DNA of 64,000 nt. Origin: a gamma proteobacterium NOR5-3. GTDB lineage: Bacteria; Pseudomonadota; Gammaproteobacteria; Pseudomonadales; Halieaceae. Under the pieces are notes generated by a model. That model made no database searches. It was not told the origin of the DNA and saw only the letters and a program-made list of their open reading frames with translations. The stretch lies in contig DS999406.1 of assembly GCA_000158155.1 (NCBI GenBank), positions 463,143-527,142 on the forward strand, read 5' to 3'. The position numbers were made by a program, and so were the translations under genes. Each line of letters opens with the position of its first letter. The first letter of the stretch is position 1. Shown piece after piece: positions 20,904 through 29,652 of this stretch.

Positions 20904-21935
20904 TCAAGCAGCGGTTGCGTGTTCTCCGTAGTTAAAGCTTTCCCCCGTAGCTAACATCGACCAGATAATCCTGGCATTTTTATTGGCCAAGGCTACCGCG
21001 GCCTTGTTGTGACTTAACTTCGCCTTTTTCCTACCCACCCAGCGGGTATAGTCGTTATCCTTGTCTTTGTAGTGGCTTAACACTGCCCTGGCCCCGTGGA
21101 TCAACAGCGTACGTAAATACCGGTCACCTCGTTTACTGATCCCCAGCAGCACCCGCTTGTCTCCGCTGGAAGACTGCCTCGGCACCAGCCCTAACCAGGC
21201 TGACATGTGGCGGCCGTTGCGGAATTCTTTGGGGTCGGGGACGGCTGCGACAATGGCTGTGGCCGTCAATTCACCCACACCCGGGACCTCCAGGATGCGC
21301 TGGCAGCGCTCGTTCTGACGGCATAATTGCCGGATCCTTGAGTCCAGGTTTTTCACTCGGACTTCGATATCGACCAATTCCTCATAAAGCGCCTGCATCG
21401 ACTCGCGTGATGAGGGAGTCAGCTCGTTATCACTGTTGGCAATGGCCGCGCAGAGTGACGATTTGACGCTTGCGGCGCCAGGACGAAGAACGACACCATA
21501 CTCCAAGCACAAGCCTCTGATCTCGTTGATTAGCGCTGTTCGGTTCTTAACAACTCGAGTGCGTATTCGATGAACTGATTGTATGTCCTGTTGTTCAACC
21601 TGCTTGATCGGCACAAAGTTCATTGAGGGTCTACTGGCTGCCTCCACGATCGCCTCGGCATCGTTAGCGTCATTCTTGTTTGTTTTAACAAACGGTTTTA
21701 CGAACTGAGGGCTTATTAACTTCACTGAATGCCCATTGCCCTGAAACACGCGGGCCCAGTAGTTAGCTCCGCCGCAGGCCTCCATCACAATGGTGCATGC
21801 GGGTAGATTTGCGATATGGGCAGCTAGTTCGCTTCTGGTCAGACGTTTCTTATAAACAGCCTTGCCCGAACAATCAGCGCCGTGTAGTTGAAAAGTGCTC
21901 TTGGCAATATCGATGCCCAGCATATTAATAGTCAT
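20904..21935 (-). CDS. IS1111/IS110-family recombinase (transposase)
   Basis: This 343-residue enzyme has the N-terminal RuvC-like DEDD domain: MLGIDIAKSTFQLHG with the first Asp, VMEACGGANYWARVF with the Glu, and KTNKNDANDAEAIVEAA with the last two Asp. The C-terminal transposase_20 domain contains EVPGVGELTATAIVAAVPDP, GRHMSAWLGLVPRQSSSGDK with the catalytic-region serines, and LGISKRGDRYLR. ATG 21935 follows GGGAGATCGAC, so I prefer it to the upstream start. The frame is intact and the element may be active. Confidence 0.92.
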   Translation of the reverse strand: MTINMLGIDIAKSTFQLHGADCSGKAVYKKRLTRSELAAHIANLPACTIVMEACGGANYWARVFQGNGHSVKLISPQFVKPFVKTNKNDANDAEAIVEAASRPSMNFVPIKQVEQQDIQSVHRIRTRVVKNRTALINEIRGLCLEYGVVLRPGAASVKSSLCAAIANSDNELTPSSRESMQALYEELVDIEVRVKNLDSRIRQLCRQNERCQRILEVPGVGELTATAIVAAVPDPKEFRNGRHMSAWLGLVPRQSSSGDKRVLLGISKRGDRYLRTLLIHGARAVLSHYKDKDNDYTRWVGRKKAKLSHNKAAVALANKNARIIWSMLATGESFNYGEHATAA

Positions 21936-22176
21936 GTCGATCTCCCATCCAAGGTTAAGGTCCAGCAGACTCAATCTAGTCTGGAAGACCTCGCCGGACT
22001 AGCGGCGTGGGTGGGGGTGGTTCATTACATTAATACCTACGAATGGTGCGTGTATGTCTGCTAACCTCAGCTTGGTATGGTAACCCTTTTCAAATTCGAT
22101 CTTGAGTGTAATCCCCCCAGAAAGTAATCGAGGTTTTGAGTAGAGACTTTTATGATGATGTCACGAGGAGTTATGT

Positions 22177-22875
22177 ATGAAGAAGTCTCGATTTACCGAC
22201 GGCCAGATTCTGGCGATATTGAAGCAAGCCGAAGCCGGTACACCGATGACAGACTTATGCCGAGAGCACGGGATGAGTTCGGCCAGTTTTTACAAGTGGC
22301 GCGCAAAGTACGGCGCGCATGGATGCGTCGATGATGAAGCGTTTGAAGGAACTGGAGGCAGAGAACGCCAGGCTCAAGAAAATGTATGCCGAGGAGCGAA
22401 TCATCTCGGAGTTGCGACAGGAGGCGCTCGAGGGCAAGCTGTAAGGCCATCCGCACGGCGCGAGATGGCCAAGAGGGGCATAGCGAAGCACGGGATCAGC
22501 ATTCGCTTGGCGTGCGTCGTCTACGGCATCAGTGAGACGTGTTTTCGCTATCAAGCAAAGCTCGATGGTGAGAACGCGCTGGTAGCTGACTGGCTGCTGC
22601 GCCTGACGCAGACGCACAAGCGCTGGGGCTTTGGATTGTGTTTTCTGTACCTGCGGAACGTTAAGGGGCACAGCTGGAATCACAAGCGCGTCTACCGTAT
22701 TTATCGTGAGTTGGAGCTCAACTTACGGATAAAGCCTCGGCGTAGGATCCGGCGAGATTATCCCGGTGAGCTGGATGTGCCCAGGGCTCCTAACCAGGTT
22801 CGGTCTATGGATTTTATGTCGGATGGACTCAGAGATGGCAGAACGATTCGAACATTCAACGTCATCGATGACTAA
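22177..22875 (+). pseudogene. Type A IS orfA frame-shifted into orfB
   Basis: Residues 1-47 are OrfA (QILAILKQAEAGTPMTDLCREHGMSSASFYKWRAKYG). One extra base near 22316 relative to the copy at 15802 (GGCGCGCATGG in place of GGCGGCATGG) moves the rest of orfA out of frame and into the orfB frame, which then reads MAKRGIAKHGISIRLACVVYG onward. The frame ends at TAA 22873-22875, the same codon position as the stop in copy 1. Confidence 0.85.
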
Positions 22876-23718
22876 AATCGAGAAGGCTTGAGAATTGAAG
22901 TGGACTTTTCGTTGCCGGCGCCACGCGTGATAAGGGCGCTCGATCAGATTATTGAATGGCGCGGCAAGCCTGAGGCACTTCGCTGCGACAACGGTCCGGA
23001 ATACATCTCGCAGGCTTTGGTGGCATGGGCCAACCAGCAACGAATTACGTTGATGTATATCCAGCCAGGTAAGCCAACTCAAAACGCTTATATCGAACGC
23101 TTCAACCGCACGGTACGACACGAGTGGCTCGATTTACATTCCTTTGTTTCGTTGGATCACGCGCAGAATTTAGCCACACAATGGCTTTGGCAATACAATA
23201 ACGAAAGACCGAACACCGCCATTGGCGGCGTGCCGCCACGCGTTAATCAGCGGTGGTCGATAGACTTTGTGTCAGATCAGCTAAGTAGTGGCAGACGATT
23301 CCGCGTACTGAATGTCGTTGACGACTTCTCGCGTGAAATGGTCGGACAACTCGTCGCTGTCTCTATCACTGGCTCGCAGGTCGCTCGCTTTCTAAGTGAG
23401 CTATTCGAAGACCGGGAAAAACCGCAAAAAATCATTTGTGACAACGGCACGGAATGTACCAGTAAAGCGATGTTTTTCTGGAGCCAAGAGTCCGGCGTAA
23501 AGCTTGGGTTTATCCAGCCAGGTAAGCCAACACAAAACGCCTTTGTGGAAAGCCTTAACGGCAAGTTCAGGAACGAGTGCCTAAACCGTCATTGGTTCCG
23601 CTCACTCGACGACGCAAAGACCGAAATCATGCTGTGGCAAAACCAATACAACAACGTTCGACCGCACAGCTCGCTGAACTATTTACCGCCGGTTGCCTTT
23701 GCGAGGCAAGCAGCATAA
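22876..23718 (+). pseudogene. Chimeric OrfB: type A DDE domain joined to type B DDE domain
   Basis: After the TAA at 22873 the type A orfB continues (LRIEVDFSLPAPRVIRALDQ, CDNGPEYISQAL, AYIERFNRTVRHEWLD) to IGGVPP, then passes in frame into the type B OrfB at RVNQRWSIDFVSDQ and runs to its normal end PPVAFARQAA. The result carries one partial and one nearly complete catalytic domain. No good start follows the TAA, so it is unlikely to be a working enzyme. Confidence 0.85.
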
Positions 23719-23853
23719 ATTCTGGGCATCTCATCCAAGTAATGGTTTTAACTTGGGGGATAGGTCACAGTCATGCACCATTTTTATTCTTCGGCAAAAT
23801 AAAGCACGGATGAACAGAGGACTTGATCTGTTCGTTCAAAATGTGAGGGGCCA

Positions 23854-24231
23854 ATGAACTACATGCATACTCTTTCGTTCCTTGCAGTAGCTGTGTTTAC
23901 AGTGACAGGGCAGTTGTTGGTGAAAATGGCGCTAACCAAGTATGGGACTATTCCAGAAACATTTGTAGAGAAAGCGGCATATCTGGCAAGGGTATTGCTC
24001 GATCCACTCATAATTCTTGGATTTGGTTCTGCGTTCGCTGCTTCTTTAGTCTGGCTTGCGATCATGTCAAGATTCGATCTGTCCTTCGCCTATCCATATA
24101 TGATTGCTTGTCTAACGTTAGCAACAGCAATTAGTGGGTACATGTTTCTTAATGAATCAATCACTCGAACGAGTCTTATCGGAACCGCGTTCATTATTGC
24201 GGGCGTATTGTTAATGAGCGTCAAGCAATGA
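23854..24231 (+). CDS. Small EamA/SMR-like flippase (ArnE/ArnF type)
   Basis: This 125-residue protein has four membrane helices and the conserved pattern of the DMT superfamily, including VTGQLLVKMALTKYG near residue 16 and DLSFAYPYMIACLTLATAISGYMFLNESI near residues 74-102. ArnE/ArnF homologues move undecaprenyl-phosphate-linked amino sugars across the inner membrane. The downstream methyltransferase gene overlaps its stop by four bases (ATGA), so they are coupled. A 7-bp hairpin (GAACAGA/TCTGTTC) lies just upstream. The substrate is inferred only. Confidence 0.78.
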   Translation: MNYMHTLSFLAVAVFTVTGQLLVKMALTKYGTIPETFVEKAAYLARVLLDPLIILGFGSAFAASLVWLAIMSRFDLSFAYPYMIACLTLATAISGYMFLNESITRTSLIGTAFIIAGVLLMSVKQ

Positions 24232-25130
24232 CGGCAGCAATAGTTAACGATTTTGATTCATTCATTGCAAAGTTTAATTTTGAGGAAATTACTGAACGGC
24301 TATCCACAACTCGAAGCAGACGCAATAGCACGGATCTGCTCAAGCTAGTTAAAGTCTATAGTAGTGAAGCGCGTGTGACGCTTCCCGTGATTGAACCCTA
24401 TCTTGGTAAAAACAAGCGCATCCTTGAAGTTGGCGCGGGCCTCTGTTTGCTGAGCCTTTTCCTTCGTTCTCAAGACTACAACATAATCGCACTGGAACCG
24501 GCCCAAGGTGGTTTTGACCATTTCAATGACTTAAAAAACTCTATACTTGAGTCAAGCCAAAACATGGACCTTGCAGTACTGGATATAACTGCGCAGGAGC
24601 TGGATCCTGCTGAAAATGGTCATTTTGATTTGATCTTTAGTAACAACGTACTTGAGCATATACCTGACATCAATGAAGCTTTCTTAGCACTAGCAAATGT
24701 TCTAGCCCCGGACGGACAAATGATTCACACCTGCCCGAATTATGTAGTTCCCTATGAACCTCATTTTGGGCTGCCTGTCGTCAAGTTTTGGCCTAGAATT
24801 ACCTCGTTGGTTTGGCCTGAAGAGATAAATGGTCAATTAGACTTGTGGGAGTCTTTGAATTTCTTGAGTTACTTTCAACTGCGGAAGATCGCCACTCGCT
24901 ACAAACTAAAAATCAGGTTTTCCAAGCACGTAATGTACAACGCATTTTTGCGAATTGGACACGATTCAGAATTCGCAAAAAGACATAGCAGTTCAACTGC
25001 AGGTCGAATCTATCGAGCTCTGGTCAAGCTTCGTTTGCTAAACCTGATAAAAGTCATTCCGCCTGCCTTATCAACACCCATGATCTTTGAGATTTCTCAC
25101 AAAAAGGATCGAGAGCTTTTACGCAAATAA
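24228..25130 (+). CDS. Class I SAM-dependent methyltransferase
   Basis: This 300-residue protein has motif I as ILEVGAGLCLLSLFLRSQ near residues 65-82, the acidic motif II in IIALEPAQGG, and DLIFSNNVLEHIPDINEAF near residue 138. The C-terminal third is basic and not part of the core fold. It overlaps the flippase gene by four bases. The substrate is unknown; a sugar or lipid-linked sugar fits the neighbours. Confidence 0.8.
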   Translation: MTAAIVNDFDSFIAKFNFEEITERLSTTRSRRNSTDLLKLVKVYSSEARVTLPVIEPYLGKNKRILEVGAGLCLLSLFLRSQDYNIIALEPAQGGFDHFNDLKNSILESSQNMDLAVLDITAQELDPAENGHFDLIFSNNVLEHIPDINEAFLALANVLAPDGQMIHTCPNYVVPYEPHFGLPVVKFWPRITSLVWPEEINGQLDLWESLNFLSYFQLRKIATRYKLKIRFSKHVMYNAFLRIGHDSEFAKRHSSSTAGRIYRALVKLRLLNLIKVIPPALSTPMIFEISHKKDRELLRK

Positions 25131-25367
25131 CGCCAATCCTGGCTCAAAAATCTGCACTTCTTCGCATTTTTTAAGGCGTCGGGCCTTTCCACTTTGGCCA
25201 CCTTAGCAAACAAGCAATGGCATCACAGGCACAATCAAAGCTCCCGGAACGCGGCAAGCTTTAGTCCCACAGGGAGAAGCGTAAGGTCTGCAGTAAAAAA
25301 CGGCGCTAGCCCCATGTCACACGGACTCAATGCAACAATACAAACAGTAATCGTGTAAATTCCCGAG

Positions 25368-26021
25368 TTAGCCATCCTTTTCCATTTCATTTGCCGCTCC
25401 GCGTTTACGAGCAACCAAAATTGCATGCGTATATGGAATTCTGGCTAGACCATGTCGAACGTCAATAGAAGCTTGCTCAAAGTGAGGCTCAACCAGAGAG
25501 AGATATCCTTGCTTGTCTCTCACATTCTGCCCACGATCACGACTTATCAGAAAGTTGGCCAGAAGCCCTTGCTCACCGGAAAAGCAGGGGTCGTGTGTGA
25601 CAAATCTGCCACCTGGCTTCAAGGCAGCAATCACCAGACTACAAAGGCTGCTCACCTCGATATCATCCAAGTGATGAATGAGCCCATTTGCCATAACAAC
25701 ATCAAATTGTCCCAACTCTTCTATGGTAATTTCATCAACCATTTGGCATAAAAAATTTCCTCTACCACCAAACCTTTTCTTTGCAGCAGAGATATAGTCT
25801 TTTGAAACATCGCATCCGACATAGTCAATTTTGTCTGGCAAAAATTCTCGGATAATAGCAGTACCACACCCAATATCTAATATTCTCTCGCCCGTGGTTG
25901 CAGTTACATATTCCTGCGCGTATGTTTGCCGAAACTTTCTTGCCCCGAGGACATTCTGAAAAAAATCATAGATCGCTGGGCTGCTTAAGATTCCATGAAG
26001 CCCTGTCGTTTTCTGTGCCAT
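25368..26021 (-). CDS. Class I SAM-dependent methyltransferase
   Basis: This 217-residue protein shows RILDIGCGTAIIREFLP (motif I) near residue 46, VGCDVSKDYISAAK (motif II), FDVVMANGLIHHLDD and ALKPGGRFVTHDP (motif for strand 5) near residue 143. It is the last gene of a minus-strand run that starts at 31267 (WbqC, GT2, methyltransferase, PhyH, acyltransferase, wecE). It is convergent with the methyltransferase ending at 25130; the 237 bases between them hold no clear gene or strong terminator. Confidence 0.83.
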   Translation of the reverse strand: MAQKTTGLHGILSSPAIYDFFQNVLGARKFRQTYAQEYVTATTGERILDIGCGTAIIREFLPDKIDYVGCDVSKDYISAAKKRFGGRGNFLCQMVDEITIEELGQFDVVMANGLIHHLDDIEVSSLCSLVIAALKPGGRFVTHDPCFSGEQGLLANFLISRDRGQNVRDKQGYLSLVEPHFEQASIDVRHGLARIPYTHAILVARKRGAANEMEKDG

Positions 26022-26137
26022 TACTATTTCCTAACAAACGGCTTTATCGGAATAGAGCTAAACTGTGCTCGATTAGTTTTTCGAATGGCTATGAATTTCG
26101 GAAAGAGAACCAAAGCACCGTCCAAAGTTACAAAGCA

Positions 26138-27274
26138 TCAGCCTTGACTTAGAGCCTTGCCGAGTTCGTCAACAACAAACATTTGCTCCTCCAGTGTCAT
26201 ACCAACCCAAAAAGGAAGACGAATAAGCTGCTCCGATACAAAGTTGGATATCTCAAGATCATCCTTGCTCTTACCATACCGCGTCCCAACCGGAGAGGAA
26301 TGAAGGGGGACGTAGTGAAAAACAGCGCCGACTCCGGCAGATCTCAGTTCGCTCAGCACACGCGACCTATCGATACCATCAGATAGCACCACATAGTACA
26401 TGTGCGCGTTGTGTTCGCATTCATCAGGCACTACCGGACGCCGAAGATAGCCCTCCCTTTCAAGGCCTTCGATCAGTCGGTGATAGATGTCCCATATCTG
26501 CAATCGAGCGAGAGTAATCTCTCGAGCTTCTTCTAGCTGCGCCCAAAGAAAAGCTGAGGTTAGTTCCCCCGGAAGAAAAGAGGAGCCTATCTCTTGCCAA
26601 GTGTATTTGTCGACTAAACCTCGAAAAAAGCGGCTTCTATCCGTACCCTTCTCGCGAATTATCTCACCCCTTTCACAAAGATCAGGGTGATTAATCAGCA
26701 ACGCGCCACCCTCTCCTGAGATTATATTCTTAGTCTCGTGGAAACTATATGCGCCAAGATGCCCTATCGAACCTAGCGCTCTACCTTTGTAGCTTGATAG
26801 AACACCCTGAGCCGCATCCTCAACCACCTTAATGCCTAATCGTTCTGCCGTAGACATTATCGTGTCCATCTCGCAGCCAACTCCAGCATAATGAACAGGC
26901 ACGATCGCCTTGGTCTTTTCCGTAATTGCCGCTTCAATTTTTTGTTCGTCAATGTTAAGGGTATCAAGCCGAATATCTACAAAAACGGGAACAGCCTTTC
27001 GAAGGGCAAATGCGTTCGCCGTAGAAACAAATGTATATGACGGCATGATAACTTCATCGCCGGGCTCGAGGTTCAGCAGTAGCGCTGCCATCTCCAGTGC
27101 AGCTGTACATGAGTGCGTGAGCAAGGCTTTTTCACAGAGGCTCTGTTCTTCGATCCACTGGTGGCAACGCCGAGTGTAAGGGCCGTCGCCTGCGAGCTGA
27201 CCATTGAAGTGAGCATCTGCAATATAGGACAACTCCTTTCCTGTCATGTAAGGTTTATTGAACGGAAGATCCAT
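26138..27274 (-). CDS. wecE: dTDP-4-amino-4,6-dideoxygalactose transaminase
   Basis: This 378-residue PLP enzyme of the DegT/DnrJ/EryC1 family converts dTDP-4-keto-6-deoxyglucose to dTDP-Fuc4N. It matches E. coli WecE over its length: CGDG-like LAGDGPYTRRCHQW, GDEVIMPSYTFVSTANAFALR, VPVHYAGVGCEMDTIM, EDAAQGVLSSYKGRALG, and the PLP lysine in SFHETKNIISGEGGA. IREKGTDRSRFFRGLVDKYTW is also diagnostic. The sugar is used in enterobacterial common antigen and many O antigens. The enzymes that make its substrate are not in the window. Confidence 0.9.
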   Translation of the reverse strand: MDLPFNKPYMTGKELSYIADAHFNGQLAGDGPYTRRCHQWIEEQSLCEKALLTHSCTAALEMAALLLNLEPGDEVIMPSYTFVSTANAFALRKAVPVFVDIRLDTLNIDEQKIEAAITEKTKAIVPVHYAGVGCEMDTIMSTAERLGIKVVEDAAQGVLSSYKGRALGSIGHLGAYSFHETKNIISGEGGALLINHPDLCERGEIIREKGTDRSRFFRGLVDKYTWQEIGSSFLPGELTSAFLWAQLEEAREITLARLQIWDIYHRLIEGLEREGYLRRPVVPDECEHNAHMYYVVLSDGIDRSRVLSELRSAGVGAVFHYVPLHSSPVGTRYGKSKDDLEISNFVSEQLIRLPFWVGMTLEEQMFVVDELGKALSQG

Positions 27275-27350
27275 GATCTAAGCCTCGTATGATAATCATC
27301 AAAGAACTAAAGGCCGAGTCGGTTAGCAGCGCCCCAGTCCGGAACTGCAT

Positions 27351-28016
27351 CTAACTTATTTCAATACCCGTCTTTGAGTGGCAAGAATACTCTCGGGCAG
27401 GTATACCCCGAAACTGCCTCATGGGGCTTGTATCTTTGTTCACATACGACATTGCCGCGATTAAGCTTTCATCGCCCAGAAGAAGTCCCTGCATAATTGT
27501 AGAACTAAACCCAAAGAAGCTAAGTTCACCTACGGTACATCCTCCGCCAACTGTAGAGTTAGCAGCGAAAAAATTGTGGCTTCCTATCTTTGTGTCATGG
27601 CAAATAGTTGTGTTACTCCAAATGATGTTGTTATCGCCAAGACTCACGTTCCTCTCGATCACTGCGCCAGGCATAATTATGTTGTTGCGGCCTAGCTTCG
27701 CTGAAGGATCGACGAAGGCACATTCACTAACAAAATTGGGGAGCTCAAAGCCCTTGTGGTCGATGCGTTCAAATACGACCTTTCGGCTCCGCATCTTGCG
27801 GTAGCCAATGGCGCAAAACACAGCAGTATCTTCTGGAAGGTGAAGTCTATCCAGCGCCTCAAAGGCTAGGAAAGGGAATCCATCAAGCAAGTCTCGACCC
27901 GCCAAAAACGCGCCGTCCAAGGTGTATCCCAATAATTTATAATTGGTGTCCCGTTCAAAGTAGCCACCTGCCAATAACGCGTAATCGGTGTCTCCAAAAA
28001 CAAATAGTGGTTTCAC
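27351..28016 (-). CDS. NeuD/PglD-like sugar N- or O-acyltransferase
   Basis: This protein of about 221 residues has an N-terminal Rossmann-like part (KPLFVFGDTDYALLAGGYF) and a C-terminal left-handed beta helix of hexapeptide repeats (LGRNNIIMPGAVIERNVSLGDNNII and following turns). That layout is typical of PglD/NeuD-type acetyltransferases that modify amino sugars. Next to wecE, an N-acylation of dTDP-Fuc4N is plausible. I chose GTG 28016, just after the PhyH stop and behind AAGG; GTG 28052 would overlap PhyH by 32 bases. Confidence 0.78.
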   Translation of the reverse strand: MKPLFVFGDTDYALLAGGYFERDTNYKLLGYTLDGAFLAGRDLLDGFPFLAFEALDRLHLPEDTAVFCAIGYRKMRSRKVVFERIDHKGFELPNFVSECAFVDPSAKLGRNNIIMPGAVIERNVSLGDNNIIWSNTTICHDTKIGSHNFFAANSTVGGGCTVGELSFFGFSSTIMQGLLLGDESLIAAMSYVNKDTSPMRQFRGIPAREYSCHSKTGIEIS

Positions 28017-28020
28017 TATC

Positions 28021-28791
28021 TCAGCCTTGACCTGGCTTATACAGTCTCTCACTTTCTGGCAGGTAAAATTCAGAAAGCGAAACGGGCATCCGCACGTTCA
28101 TACCCAAAAGTCTCTTTCCATCCAGATTGAGGGCTTTAATGTGCTCTTGCTGAGCCTCTGCCATACGGCAGAAGTCAAAACGCTGGCGCATATATGACCG
28201 GCAAAAATTTATAGTAAGTGCGTGCCTTGCTTCGGAAGTTCTATTGACACCGGTCGCGTGTGCCAGCCTAGCATCAAACACAATCATGTCTCCCGCAGAG
28301 CAGGTTATTACTGAGACCCGTTCATAAAACTCTTCTTCTTGCGGCAACTCCTCACGCTTGTGCGAACCCTTACAATACAGCGTGCCACCGTTCTCCTCAG
28401 TAAAGTCGTCCAGAGGGAAAATAACTCCAAGATTGGTACGGTAGCCTCGAATGAAGCGTGGACTGTCCACATGAATGCGACCACCATAATTACTAGCTCC
28501 TGGTGGTGCCGAGGAGGACTGATAAGCATAGATGATGCTGGTTGGCGACAGTAACCGCGCCAGATACTCGTTCATAATCTGATTTTCAAGGACTGAAGCC
28601 ATCGCCTTACCCCTGAACATGCAATTGTGAACCATCCCTTTATCAAACACATCGGGACGGGCATCAATATCCTCTGCTATCGCAAGTTCCAACTCGGACT
28701 TAAGCACATCGATCTGAGATCTCGCTAAAACATTTGGAACAACAATAGCCCCTTCACTCTCAAATTGCGCCACTAGCTCTTCGGAAGTCAT
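28021..28791 (-). CDS. Phytanoyl-CoA dioxygenase (PhyH) family protein
   Basis: This 256-residue protein looks like an Fe(II)/2-oxoglutarate oxygenase. The metal-binding HxD is in GGRIHVDSPRF near residues 102-112, the distal His in ARLAHATGVNRT near residue 186, followed by the 2-oxoglutarate Arg in ARHALTINF. Family members hydroxylate many small molecules, including sugars in polysaccharide loci. It sits between a methyltransferase and an acyltransferase gene with gaps of a few bases. The substrate is unknown. Confidence 0.82.
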   Translation of the reverse strand: MTSEELVAQFESEGAIVVPNVLARSQIDVLKSELELAIAEDIDARPDVFDKGMVHNCMFRGKAMASVLENQIMNEYLARLLSPTSIIYAYQSSSAPPGASNYGGRIHVDSPRFIRGYRTNLGVIFPLDDFTEENGGTLYCKGSHKREELPQEEEFYERVSVITCSAGDMIVFDARLAHATGVNRTSEARHALTINFCRSYMRQRFDFCRMAEAQQEHIKALNLDGKRLLGMNVRMPVSLSEFYLPESERLYKPGQG

Positions 28792-28797
28792 TTGGGC

Positions 28798-29652
28798 CTA
28801 CTTCTCAAGTACGAAACGCAGATATTTGAAGAGCCCGCGAGTAGCAGGGAGTGCCATGCGCAAATAGGCGTCTATTGCCTGGTGGTCGCCTGACTCTTGC
28901 TGATGCATGACCGCTGCCTGCCCCAAATACCAGTCATACTCGTACCTGGCTCTGGAGAACCCAATTTCTCTAGCTACAGTTATCACTTCATCCGGATCAA
29001 AGCCATGGCTAATGCTCTTAAGCGGTTCGGCGTTGTTCAGAGTCTCTTCACTGATGCCAAAATTCTCCTCGTAGTATGCTCCGTTGTGCAACATACCTTT
29101 GATCTCGCGTGCAACGATTTCGGGCATGGAGGCACTGGGTGATTCTTCCAGCGAAAGCATCAGTTTAGAGAAGTGTCTGTTGGGGTTTAGGTCCGAATAA
29201 AAAACACCGCCTGGCTCCAATACTCGAAACGCCTCTTTAAATACCTCTTCGTAGCTTTCGAGATGATCTAGAAATGAATATGCCGTTACCAAGGAGAAGC
29301 TCTGGTCGTCATAAGGGGTATTTTCTGCTTGGCTATTCTTTAAGAATACAGTGCCAGAAGAAATATCAATCTGGCTCATCATGTCATCGGTGATATCAAC
29401 ACCATGAATTTCGTCCACCATCCCCACCAGCAGATGAACAATGAACCCGGTCCCGCACCCCAGATCCAGTGATTTAATTCTATCCTTGCTTATTCCATCG
29501 ACAAGACCTGCAAGAATGGCTTTAACCTTCTCTTGATTCTCTTCACGAAAATGTGGGCTGCGATTGTACTCACCACTATTCGCAAGTGACGCGTGGACGG
29601 TTTTATTAGCCTGGAGTATTTCTTCTCTTGATGGTTTCTGGCTGTTACTCAT
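28798..29652 (-). CDS. Class I SAM-dependent methyltransferase
   Basis: This protein of about 284 residues has motif I IKSLDLGCGTGFIVHLLVG, the acidic end of strand 2 in EIHGVDITDDMM, FSLVTAYSFLDHLESYEE and VLEPGGVFYSDLNP. The start is uncertain: ATG 29652 overlaps the upstream GT2 stop by eight bases, and starts at 29667 and 29682 are also open. It belongs to the minus-strand modification operon. The substrate is unknown. Confidence 0.8.
   Translation of the reverse strand: MSNSQKPSREEILQANKTVHASLANSGEYNRSPHFREENQEKVKAILAGLVDGISKDRIKSLDLGCGTGFIVHLLVGMVDEIHGVDITDDMMSQIDISSGTVFLKNSQAENTPYDDQSFSLVTAYSFLDHLESYEEVFKEAFRVLEPGGVFYSDLNPNRHFSKLMLSLEESPSASMPEIVAREIKGMLHNGAYYEENFGISEETLNNAEPLKSISHGFDPDEVITVAREIGFSRARYEYDWYLGQAAVMHQQESGDHQAIDAYLRMALPATRGLFKYLRFVLEK

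Larger units (their letters stand above)
20643..22025 (-). mobile_element. IS1111/IS110-family element
   Basis: A DEDD-type recombinase gene is bracketed by a perfect 13-bp inverted pair ATGAACCACCCCC (20643-20655) and its complement (22013-22025). Short subterminal inverted repeats are characteristic of the IS1111 subgroup; the true tips probably lie a few bases outside. The element has about 250 non-coding bases downstream of the recombinase and about 80 upstream. The region looks intact. Confidence 0.8.
22107..23767 (+). mobile_element. Chimeric IS: 5' part of type A joined to 3' part of type B
   Basis: The left end is a type A terminus (TGTAATCCCCCC at 22107) and type A sequence runs to about 23235. 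It then switches, at a shared GTGCCG-CACGCG stretch, into the type B orfB and runs to the type B right end (ACTTGGGGGATAGGTCA at 23767). From about 23240 on, the DNA appears identical to 32185-32712. The two ends do not match, so the unit is unlikely to move by itself. Confidence 0.85.

Noticed and set aside
25131-25367. A possible bidirectional terminator between two convergent methyltransferase genes.
   Set aside because: Only a 5-bp stem (AAGGC/GCCTT) without a proper T tract was found.
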